Program-made: the position numbers and the translations under genes
Part shown: one piece after another, positions 44,387-51,849 of the stretch
Numbering within the stretch: the first letter of the stretch is position 1
Layout of the letters: each line of letters starts with the position of its first letter
Assembly: GCA_033765345.1 (NCBI GenBank)
Contig: JANRIC010000185.1
Coordinates: forward strand, 16,563-80,562
Origin: JANRIC01 sp033765345
GTDB lineage: Bacteria; Bacteroidota; Bacteroidia; Cytophagales; Microscillaceae
Direction: 5' to 3'
Length of the DNA: 64,000 bases
Notes under the pieces: generated by a model
Seen by the model: the letters and a program-made list of their open reading frames with translations, nothing else
Databases searched by the model: none
What the model was told of the DNA's origin: nothing

Positions 44387-45826
44387 ATGAGAAAGTTTTA
44401 TCAAAATATTATCTGGCTTTGTCTCTCCTTGCCCGGACTGGTGTCTTGTCTGGAAATCAATGAAATTACTTTTATTGACCTCAAAGCCCGCTTCCTGCCT
44501 TCTGCTTCTCTGGTTCAACTCGGTACCCCTATTACTTTTAATCAACAATCTACCGCAGTAGCCAGTCAGTTTATCTGGGATTTTGGCGATGGTACTAGCA
44601 GCACCGAAGAAAGCCCCCAACATACTTACGACTCCGTAGGGCGGTATACCGTCAAACTTATCAGTATCAAAGCCGACGGAATCACCAAAGATTCTACAAG
44701 CCAAGAAATTCTCGTTATCCCCAATACCGATTCTGTAAGCAACTATGCCACCTTCGGAGATGCCCTCAGCGAAGAAATCGGATTTAGCTTGGTACACAGA
44801 CCCAACAACGGCTACCTCTTCGCCGGGCGGAAAAACATCAATACCCTTTTACTCATTCGCACCGATGAAAATTTGCAAGAGATCTGGCGGAAAGAATTTA
44901 ATAATATTGCCAATGGCAGAGGGCAAATCTTTCCTATGGATGTAATCTCTACCATTGACAATGGTTTTATGATTGCCGGATTTTTTGAGTATAATATAAA
45001 CGAAAATGACGGATTTGTACTCAAAATCTCTGAAAATGGAGACGAACTTTGGACACAATACGCCAAAACCCAGAGAGATGAAAAGTTTAACCGGGTCATT
45101 GAGATCAATGGCTTGTTTCTGATTACAGGTACAATCGCTGAAATAAGTAGTAATGGTAATAAAACTCCCAGCCTCTTGCTTTTAGCCCTCGAAGGCAACG
45201 GCGATATTGAAGACCTTTTGATTCAAGGATCCAACTGGACTACCAACGATTTTACTTTTACTTTTGACGGAGGCTTTGCTTTTGCCGTTACCGAAGGAGA
45301 TCGCCCCCGAATTTTTAAGTTTGACCCTAGCTTCGCCGAACTCCAAAAGTTTGTTCCAACCATTGACGACAGCCCCTTTGAAGGCAAAGCACTGGGTATT
45401 GTACAACTTGACAATGGCGACCTGGCTCTCGTAGGAGAGGTGAATTATGAGAATACCGTAGAAAATGCCACAGATAGCAGCAATGCCTTTATTGCAGTAT
45501 TTGACGAATTCGGCAGCCAACAATGGATTGACCAACGGACCTATTACCACGAAAGATATTTGGATGTGATACAAGCCACAGATGGAAGTATTCTTGCTGT
45601 CGGTACTCATCAGAATCCCCTCTCCGGCAAAGATATCCTGGTAGGAAAATACAGCCTGGATGGATCAGACGTTCAAGTTAAACTTATCGGAGGTACACAG
45701 GATGATGAGGGTTTTAGTGCAAAGCCAAGACCCGACGGAGCTTTTTCTCTCATAGGCAGTACCCGAAGCTTTGGGAGTGGATTGAGAGATTTTTATTTTA
45801 TTCAATTAAATGCTGATTTAGAATAA
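44387..45826 (+). CDS. PKD-domain lipoprotein with beta-propeller-like repeats
   Basis: 479 residues. Lipoprotein signal ends at LPGLVSC. PKD domain at about 50-115 (QFIWDFGDGTSSTEESPQHTYDSVGRYTVKL). From about 130 the chain repeats units of the type DNGFMIAGFFEYNINENDGFVLKIS, typical of bacterial beta-propellers that bind surfaces or ligands. Lies 36 bases before the caspase gene, and both products are exported. May present a recognition surface for the protease. Confidence 0.85.
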   Translation: MRKFYQNIIWLCLSLPGLVSCLEINEITFIDLKARFLPSASLVQLGTPITFNQQSTAVASQFIWDFGDGTSSTEESPQHTYDSVGRYTVKLISIKADGITKDSTSQEILVIPNTDSVSNYATFGDALSEEIGFSLVHRPNNGYLFAGRKNINTLLLIRTDENLQEIWRKEFNNIANGRGQIFPMDVISTIDNGFMIAGFFEYNINENDGFVLKISENGDELWTQYAKTQRDEKFNRVIEINGLFLITGTIAEISSNGNKTPSLLLLALEGNGDIEDLLIQGSNWTTNDFTFTFDGGFAFAVTEGDRPRIFKFDPSFAELQKFVPTIDDSPFEGKALGIVQLDNGDLALVGEVNYENTVENATDSSNAFIAVFDEFGSQQWIDQRTYYHERYLDVIQATDGSILAVGTHQNPLSGKDILVGKYSLDGSDVQVKLIGGTQDDEGFSAKPRPDGAFSLIGSTRSFGSGLRDFYFIQLNADLE

Positions 45827-45862
45827 TTATATTTATATAAAAATAATACAAATTTTGGAATT

Positions 45863-46822
45863 ATGAGAAAATATCAAACCATCTACATCATGAGTTGCCT
45901 GATCCTTTTCTTGGGAATGGTAAATCTATACGCACAAGAAGAAACTCCTGCGCGCAAAATGGCTAAAGATGCAGATTACACCCGCGTTAAAGATTTTAAT
46001 GTTTCTTTTCTTTCCGAAGTATTTGATGCCTCAGACTTGGATTTTGATGTGGTCGGAGGTAAGAATTATCTGCTGCTCATCGCCTGTGATAAGTATAAAT
46101 ACTGGAAGCCGCTTTTTAATGCCGTAAAAGATGCACAGGATGTGAAAAAAATCCTGATGGATCGTTATGGATTCGAACCCAATAATATTTTTGAGCTCCT
46201 CAATGAAGAAGTAACCTTAGAAGCCGTAGAAGCGCAATTTCAAGCACTCATTAAAAAAGGAACTAATCTCGATAATTTATTAATCTATTATTCCGGTCAC
46301 GGGTATTATGATTCTTCCTTTGATCTGGGATATTGGGTACCCTATGACGGGCGAACCAACAGCGCAGCTACTTCTTCCTACATTCCCAATGATAAAATCC
46401 GAGACTATATCAAAGAAATGAATTTCCGACACGTGTTTATGGTGGCAGATGCTTGTTTTTCAGGCTCTCTTTTTTCCACTGAAACAACTCGCGGCTCGAT
46501 GAAAGAAGAATCCGTCAAATCTCGCTGGGGACTTAGCTCAGGCAACCTTGAGGTAGTATCTGATGGTAAAAAGGGTGAAAACAGCCCCTTTGCTAAGGCT
46601 TTTATGGATTTCCTCAATTCCAATCTTCAGGATAAACTATTGGTTGACCCTCTTATACAATACGTCATCAGCACCGTGAAAGAAAACTCCGAACAAGAGC
46701 CACGAGGAAGTGAATTGGTAGGTGTCGGTAGCGAAGGCGGTCAGTTTGTATTTACACTGCAAGGGCAGACAGAAGCCACCGAAGAAAAAGACCCCAAATC
46801 AAAAAGTAAATCCAAAGAGTGA
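45863..46822 (+). CDS. Exported caspase-family (C14) protease
   Basis: 319 residues. Signal peptide about 1-24 (LILFLGMVNLYAQ). Caspase fold with GGKNYLLLIACDKYKYW, catalytic His146 in LLIYYSGHGYY and Cys198 in VFMVADACFSGSLF. The dyad is intact. A basic/acidic tail (TEEKDPKSKSKSKE) ends the protein. It may cleave envelope or extracellular targets. Last of the five exported products starting with the CHAT protease. Confidence 0.93.
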   Translation: MRKYQTIYIMSCLILFLGMVNLYAQEETPARKMAKDADYTRVKDFNVSFLSEVFDASDLDFDVVGGKNYLLLIACDKYKYWKPLFNAVKDAQDVKKILMDRYGFEPNNIFELLNEEVTLEAVEAQFQALIKKGTNLDNLLIYYSGHGYYDSSFDLGYWVPYDGRTNSAATSSYIPNDKIRDYIKEMNFRHVFMVADACFSGSLFSTETTRGSMKEESVKSRWGLSSGNLEVVSDGKKGENSPFAKAFMDFLNSNLQDKLLVDPLIQYVISTVKENSEQEPRGSELVGVGSEGGQFVFTLQGQTEATEEKDPKSKSKSKE

Positions 46823-46850
46823 TTTTACTCGTTTAGTTTTTTTTGTTTAG

Positions 46851-46858
46851 TATATTTG
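46851..46858 (+). promoter_or_regulatory. -7 box TATATTTG for lgt
   Basis: Exact TAnnTTTG match, 22 bases before ATG 46881, indicating a separate lgt promoter and a short leader. Confidence 0.5.
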
Positions 46859-46880
46859 TGCGAATTTAATAAGAATAAAA

Positions 46881-47993
46881 ATGCTCAATATACTAAACTA
46901 CATCCTCTGGGATGTAAGACCTGAAATTTTTAGTACGGATTATGTAACCATCCGGTGGTACGGTTTATTATTCGCCTCCGGTTTCCTAGTTGGGCAGTGG
47001 ATCATCGCCCGAATCTTCAAAATAGAAGGAAAACCCGAAAAAGACCTCGAAACCCTCATGATCTATATGGTACTGGCTACCATTGTAGGTGCACGTTTGG
47101 GGCATTGCCTTTTTTATCAACCTGATCACTATCTCAAAAATCCTATCGAGATCCTTTATATCTGGGAAGGAGGCCTTGCCAGCCACGGAGCCGCAATCGG
47201 AATTTTACTTGCCTTATATTTATATTCGCGCAAGCGTATCGGGCAAAGTTTCCTTTGGGTAGTAGATCGTATCGTGATTGTAGTGGCACTAGGAGGAAGC
47301 TTTATCCGATTCGGTAATCTGATGAACTCCGAAATCATTGGCAAACCAAGCGACATGCCCGCCGCATTCGTGTTTGCCCACAGCTTGGATGAAGCTTTTC
47401 AAGACAAACGCTTCCACGTGTTGGATATCGAGAAAAAATTACTTCCCGACCCGGATACCATCATCAATGGCATAACCCACACCCCGATGGATATTACGAT
47501 TAAATTTGATAAACAATACGTACAGTCAGACCCACTCAACCCCCCTCATCAACAATTAATCGTAAACAAAATAGAAGAAGGTTTTGAATTTAATAATGAG
47601 GTAAATAAGCACTATTATATCAATCAAGCCAAACTAAAGGTGCGTATTACAGAAGATAATACGTCTACCATCTGTAATTTCCAAGCCTGGGGGATTCCCC
47701 GACACCCGGCGCAGTTGTATGAGTCTATATCTTCACTCCTTATATTTTTGTTTTTGCTTTGGTTGTATTACCGTAAAAAAGAACAGACACCCCACGGACT
47801 TTTATTTGGTCTTTTTATGATTTTGATCTTCTTTCTAAGATTTATTTACGAGTTCTTCAAGGAAAATCAGGTCGAGTTTGAAAATGATTTGGTTTATAAT
47901 ATGGGTCAATTGCTCAGTATTCCAGCCGTTATCGTAGGAGTCGTCGTATTGGTGATGGCACTTCGCAGGCCGAAAATCAATCCTTTAGATTAA
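46881..47993 (+). CDS. lgt: Prolipoprotein diacylglyceryl transferase, large-loop form
   Basis: 370 residues. Lgt signatures: HG at 102-103, GGSFIRFGNLMNSE (Arg143, Asn146, Asn149, Glu151) and HPAQLYES (275-282). Several membrane segments. It transfers diacylglycerol from phosphatidylglycerol to the lipobox Cys of lipoproteins, acting at the inner membrane. It is longer than the usual 270-290 residues because of an insert of about 110 residues at about 160-272 between the two signatures, probably a periplasmic loop, seen in other Bacteroidota. Confidence 0.95.
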   Translation: MLNILNYILWDVRPEIFSTDYVTIRWYGLLFASGFLVGQWIIARIFKIEGKPEKDLETLMIYMVLATIVGARLGHCLFYQPDHYLKNPIEILYIWEGGLASHGAAIGILLALYLYSRKRIGQSFLWVVDRIVIVVALGGSFIRFGNLMNSEIIGKPSDMPAAFVFAHSLDEAFQDKRFHVLDIEKKLLPDPDTIINGITHTPMDITIKFDKQYVQSDPLNPPHQQLIVNKIEEGFEFNNEVNKHYYINQAKLKVRITEDNTSTICNFQAWGIPRHPAQLYESISSLLIFLFLLWLYYRKKEQTPHGLLFGLFMILIFFLRFIYEFFKENQVEFENDLVYNMGQLLSIPAVIVGVVVLVMALRRPKINPLD

Positions 47994-48001
47994 AAAAACA
48001 A

Positions 48002-48027
48002 AGGCTTTGGAAAAATTTTCAAAGCCT
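48002..48027. terminator. Bidirectional terminator after lgt
   Basis: aggctttg (48002-48009) and caaagcct (48020-48027), 8-bp stem with a 10-nt A/T loop between convergent genes. Confidence 0.6.
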
Positions 48028-48045
48028 CTGTTTGCAGATACAAGT

Positions 48046-48924
48046 TTATTTTTTATTCCATTGATAGCTGACCGCCAAGGTCAAAGCCCTTCCTTTGGCT
48101 ACAAAATTACCACTCGATCCTCCTCCACTAGATAACCAGACGCCCAGATTCTTGGTAGGATAACCCCCAACCTTAAGCTGAAAAGCCGTAAATTCCAGAT
48201 CATTCACATAAAGTCCACTATGCAAAGCATTTTCATCATTAAAATCTCCATTCTCAAAAGATTGTAGTATCTCAAGAACAGCAATCAAAAAAATTCGCTG
48301 ATTGTAATTGACTCCTGCCTGAAGACTCGAGAAAAACTGATGGCTATAGTTATTGATGCGCAGATTAACACCCACTTCTGCCGTAGCAAAGAAATATGTA
48401 GAGCCATAGCCTCCCGTCAGCGAAGGAGCAAGACCCCAGGCATCATAGCCGGTTCGAAGCCCCGTAGGTGCATCATAGGAAGCTGTATTCAGATCTAGGC
48501 GAAGCTTGGCACTTGCCACCCAGTTTTTGGTTTGAGGTAGGCCATATACACCCGCAATGCTGATATTCCCTAGCGCAGAGAGCGAACCGCTTTCCAGTGT
48601 GTCGGGAAAAAACTGTGTTGAGAAAATCTTATTTCCCGTTTCTAAAAGTTTAAAAGGAATAGCCGTTACCAGCGTAAATTTGTCACTGAGTCCATACTCT
48701 CCATAAAACTGTAAGGTATTATCGGTGACTTCACGCCGTAGATTGATTTCAGAAATGTCATCCAAATTACTGTAAAGACTGTTGGCAGAAATGTTGCTAA
48801 AACCCAACTGAGCATAGCCGCCTCCTTTTTTACGCGTCCAAGCTTGTGCCTGCGCATTGTCGTTGATAATACCTAAAGACAATCCTAGGCTCAACATAAA
48901 AATAAAAAAAGTAAGTAATTTCAT
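48046..48924 (-). CDS. Exported beta-barrel-like outer membrane protein
   Basis: 292 residues from ATG 48924 (MKLLTFFIFMLSLGLSLG, signal peptide cleaved near AQA). Frame opens 16 codons earlier. The mature chain alternates Tyr/aromatic beta strands with turns (GGYAQLGFSNISANSL, NTLQFYGEYGLSDKFTLVTAIPF, GVNLRINNYSHQFFSSLQAGVNY, ALTLAVSYQW at the end), consistent with an outer membrane barrel ending in an aromatic. Cargo or function unknown. Confidence 0.7.
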   Translation of the reverse strand: MKLLTFFIFMLSLGLSLGIINDNAQAQAWTRKKGGGYAQLGFSNISANSLYSNLDDISEINLRREVTDNTLQFYGEYGLSDKFTLVTAIPFKLLETGNKIFSTQFFPDTLESGSLSALGNISIAGVYGLPQTKNWVASAKLRLDLNTASYDAPTGLRTGYDAWGLAPSLTGGYGSTYFFATAEVGVNLRINNYSHQFFSSLQAGVNYNQRIFLIAVLEILQSFENGDFNDENALHSGLYVNDLEFTAFQLKVGGYPTKNLGVWLSSGGGSSGNFVAKGRALTLAVSYQWNKK

Positions 48925-49191
48925 CAGGGTTTGTGTTTGTTTTGGATAAAATATTGGTATACCCAGATACAACTGATTTTCAATATGAGACTCCTACGGG
49001 GCAAGTTTTGAAGGGCTTCATGCTTAAAATTCGGAAAACCATTTTGATTTGGGTATAAGCAAAGAAATAAAAAAAAAACAATCAAAAATGACAGCCATTT
49101 ACTTGTTTATTTAAAAAAAAATACTTGGGTTGAATTACGATTTTTCTTGGATAAAAAATCACGAAAACTTAATTTTTTGAGATAAAAAAAC

Positions 49192-49199
49192 TATCTTTG
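49192..49199 (+). promoter_or_regulatory. -7 box TATCTTTG for the small basic protein gene
   Basis: Exact TAnnTTTG match, 37 bases upstream of ATG 49237. Confidence 0.5.
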
Positions 49200-49236
49200 C
49201 GCTCCAATTTAATAAAGGCTCAATTTTAATAAGTAT

Positions 49237-49401
49237 ATGAATATCAGAATCGCCAAAAAGATATTAAAATCTCAGGATCAATTAAAATACACCAAAAATC
49301 AGCTTAAAAAGGCTGAGACAATTCAGCGTCGCAAAGCAAAAAGCATTGCCAAAGCGGTTGCCGGTGAAAGTTCAGACCAAGAAAAGGCCTCCGCAGAGTG
49401 A
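49237..49401 (+). CDS. Small basic protein, 54 residues
   Basis: ATG 49237 to TGA 49401. Product begins MNIRIAKKILKSQDQLKYTK and is rich in Lys/Arg/Gln with an Ala-Ser-Glu tail; predicted all-helical. It has its own promoter box, and a hairpin terminator overlaps its stop, so it is probably a real gene. It converges with rsmI. No family recognised; a nucleic-acid-binding or ribosome-associated role is only a guess. Confidence 0.65.
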   Translation: MNIRIAKKILKSQDQLKYTKNQLKKAETIQRRKAKSIAKAVAGESSDQEKASAE

Positions 49402-49415
49402 GGCTTTATTTTTCT
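49387..49415 (+). terminator. Terminator overlapping the small protein stop codon
   Basis: gcctc (49387-49391) and gaggc (49100+ within 49400-49404) form a short stem followed by tttattttt. The short stem makes it modest. Confidence 0.5.
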
Positions 49416-50095
49416 TTGCCTTTGAGGATAATGACAATTTCGCCTTTGATGTTTTTTTCTTTGTAGTGATTCAAAACATCTTCCAAACTTCCATTAATGG
49501 TTTCTTCATAGATTTTGGTCAGCTCACGAGATACAGAAACCTGGCGATCTGCTCCAAAATGACTTATGAACTGCTCCAGGGTTTTAAGTAAGCGATGCGG
49601 AGATTCATAAAAAATCAGCGTTCGTGGTTCATGAATTAATTGATCTAAACGGGTTTTGCGTCCTTTTTTATGAGGCAAAAAACCCTCAAAGACAAATCGT
49701 TCGGTCGGTAAACCAGATTTGAGCAATGCCGGCACAAAAGCAGTCGCTCCCGGAAGACATTCCAACACAATGCCTTCTTTGATGACCTCCCGTATTAATA
49801 AAAATCCCGGATCGGATATTCCCGGAGTACCCGCATCGGAAACCAAAGCCATTTTCTCTCCGGTCTTGAGTTTATCTATCAGGTTGGAAAGAATTTTGTG
49901 CTCATTAAAATTGTGATAGCTCTTAAGCGGTTTGGAAATCTCAAAATGTTTTAACAAAATGCCGGTTTTACGAGTATCTTCACAAAGAATCAAATCTACC
50001 TCTTTTAAGATTCTTAAAGCTCGGAGGGTGATATCTTCCAAATTGCCGATTGGGGTAGGTACAATATAAACAGATGTCTGATTGGGTTGATCCAT
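49406..50095 (-). CDS. rsmI: 16S rRNA (cytidine1402-2'-O)-methyltransferase
   Basis: 229 residues from ATG 50095 (MDQPNQTSVYIVPTPIGNLE); the frame opens 26 codons earlier but homologues start here. SAM-binding signatures PTPIGNLEDITLRAL (13-27) and LVSDAGTPGISDPG (84-97), plus FEGFLPHKKGRK, are diagnostic. It methylates ribosomal decoding-site residue C1402. Divergent from engB. Confidence 0.96.
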   Translation of the reverse strand: MDQPNQTSVYIVPTPIGNLEDITLRALRILKEVDLILCEDTRKTGILLKHFEISKPLKSYHNFNEHKILSNLIDKLKTGEKMALVSDAGTPGISDPGFLLIREVIKEGIVLECLPGATAFVPALLKSGLPTERFVFEGFLPHKKGRKTRLDQLIHEPRTLIFYESPHRLLKTLEQFISHFGADRQVSVSRELTKIYEETINGSLEDVLNHYKEKNIKGEIVIILKGKEK

Positions 50096-50162
50096 AAATT
50101 GTTTTTTTAAGGATTGGTTCGGAATAAAGCCATCAGATTGTAAAATAAAGATATAAATTTTA

Positions 50163-50170
50163 TAATTTTG
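50163..50170 (+). promoter_or_regulatory. -7 box TAATTTTG for engB with structured leader
   Basis: TAATTTTG matches TAnnTTTG, 110 bases before ATG 50280. The intervening leader holds hairpins gcac-ggtc-gtgc (50217-50228) and gtctc / gagac (50229-50249), unusually stable for this AT-rich sequence. Confidence 0.45.
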
Positions 50171-50279
50171 CACCGAGTTAATAATTTGTTAAAACTTCAT
50201 TGCAGTTCAACCCCGGGCACGGTCGTGCGTCTCAATGATTTGGGGAGACCATTACAAAAGGTTTTTTAATGTCAAGGGT

Positions 50280-50885
50280 ATGCAAATCAAAAAGGCTGAA
50301 TACATAAGTAGCCATACAAACTATCTAAAGTGCCCAACTCCCAATAAACCGGAGTTTGCACTCATTGGAAGATCAAACGTTGGTAAATCATCGTTGATCA
50401 ATTGCCTTACACAGCGAAGCAAACTGGCAAAAACATCCCAGAAACCAGGTAAAACACAAACTATCAACCATTACTTAATCAATGACAATTGGTATCTTGT
50501 TGATTTACCGGGATATGGTTGGGCACAAACCAGTAAGCAAAATCGCTTTCAATGGGGACAAATGCTCAGAGATTATTTTATACAACGTTCTAATCTTTTA
50601 GGTGTATTTGTGCTAATAGATGCCCGAATCAAAGCACAGGAAATTGATCTGGATTTTATGCGCTTTTTGGGAGAATCTCAGGTTCCTTTTGTGATGTTAT
50701 TTACCAAAACAGATAAATTGACTCCAAACAAACTAGCAAGCTCTTTGGCTGAATATGAAAAAGTAATGTTGGAAGAATGGGAAGAAATGCCGATGTATTT
50801 TGTGACATCTGCAATCACTGGTGCAGGAATGGAGGATATTCTTCGGTTTATTCATAAAATTAATCAAGAAGCAAAACTATCATAA
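50280..50885 (+). CDS. engB: Ribosome biogenesis GTPase EngB/YsxC
   Basis: 201 residues from ATG 50280 (MQIKKAEYISSHTNYLKCP); the frame opens 15 codons earlier but runs through the leader. GTPase motifs G1 GRSNVGKSSLIN (30-41), G2 GKTQTINHY, G3 DLPGYG (75-80), G4 FTKTDKL and G5 TSAITG. It assists late 50S subunit assembly. Probably cotranscribed with the DUF5606 gene 49 bases downstream. Confidence 0.95.
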   Translation: MQIKKAEYISSHTNYLKCPTPNKPEFALIGRSNVGKSSLINCLTQRSKLAKTSQKPGKTQTINHYLINDNWYLVDLPGYGWAQTSKQNRFQWGQMLRDYFIQRSNLLGVFVLIDARIKAQEIDLDFMRFLGESQVPFVMLFTKTDKLTPNKLASSLAEYEKVMLEEWEEMPMYFVTSAITGAGMEDILRFIHKINQEAKLS

Positions 50886-50934
50886 TTCATAAACTATCAT
50901 TTCTCGAGAATTCTAAAAAAAATTAAAGTACTTC

Positions 50935-51834
50935 ATGAAGTTGAAATTAAAGGAAATTGCCGCAATTTCAGGCAAACCGGGCTTATTCAAAATCGTAAAA
51001 CCCACCCGTGCCGGAGTCATCGTAGAATCTCTGGATGAAAAGAAGACTAAACTTTCAGTGGGGGCTGCCCACCGGGTCTCTATTCTCAAAGAAGTATCCA
51101 TTTATACCAACGATCAGGAGGGTGCTATTGCCCTGGAAGAGGTACTTCATCGTATTTATGAACATTATCAAGGAGCTTTACCTTTTGACAATAAATCTGA
51201 GAAAGACGAATTAACGGAGTTTATGGAAAAAGTCCTGCCAGATTATGACCGTGACAAAGTATATGTATCCGACATGAAAAAACTGGTAAGCTGGTATAAT
51301 ACCATTCATCAATATTCACCCCTTACGCTTCAATATTTGCTTCGGGAAGATGAACTGGATCAAATACCCGACCCCAACCCCGAAGAATCCATAGAAGAGC
51401 CCGCTCAACCCCTTACCGAAAATCCTAACCTAAGAACCAAATCTAAAAAAAATAAGGCTGCTAAAAAATCTAAAAAAGCTCCTGAGGAAAAGAAACCGAA
51501 AAAAACTCAAGAAGTTACACCCGAGACACCTGTTGAAGAGCCTGCCTTAGTTGTAGAAACTACTCCCGAAGAGCAACAAGAAGAACCCCAAGCACTTAAA
51601 AACCCCAAAGAATTCTGGAAAACCAAAGGAAAAGCCAAAGCCGAAAAACCTGAGATGAAGCAGGAAAAAACAGAAGGGGCAAGCAACTCAAATCATGGCA
51701 AGCCAAAGAAAATTCAGGAAGAACCAGAAGATGAAAATCAAGGAGATACAGATGATGTTTTATTAGATTTTGCGTCTGAGCTCGAGCAAAAGTTTAAAGT
51801 AAAAAGAGATTCTAATAAAAAAAGAAGAAAATAA
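50935..51834 (+). CDS. DUF5606 domain protein with charged C-terminal tail
   Basis: 299 residues. DUF5606 domain at about 3-130 (LKEIAAISGKPGLFKIVKPTRAG, HQYSPLTLQYLL), a Bacteroidota-specific family of unknown function. From about 140 the chain is low-complexity Lys/Glu/Pro-rich (KKNKAAKKSKKAPEEKKPKK), probably disordered. Neighbouring EngB suggests a ribosome or RNA link; this is inference. Confidence 0.85.
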   Translation: MKLKLKEIAAISGKPGLFKIVKPTRAGVIVESLDEKKTKLSVGAAHRVSILKEVSIYTNDQEGAIALEEVLHRIYEHYQGALPFDNKSEKDELTEFMEKVLPDYDRDKVYVSDMKKLVSWYNTIHQYSPLTLQYLLREDELDQIPDPNPEESIEEPAQPLTENPNLRTKSKKNKAAKKSKKAPEEKKPKKTQEVTPETPVEEPALVVETTPEEQQEEPQALKNPKEFWKTKGKAKAEKPEMKQEKTEGASNSNHGKPKKIQEEPEDENQGDTDDVLLDFASELEQKFKVKRDSNKKRRK

Positions 51835-51849
51835 CCTTTCTTTTTTTAA

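Noticed and set aside
50195..50249. Possible tRNA or small RNA because of gttcaaccccgggc
   Set aside because: No acceptor stem or anticodon arm can be built; interpreted as the engB leader.
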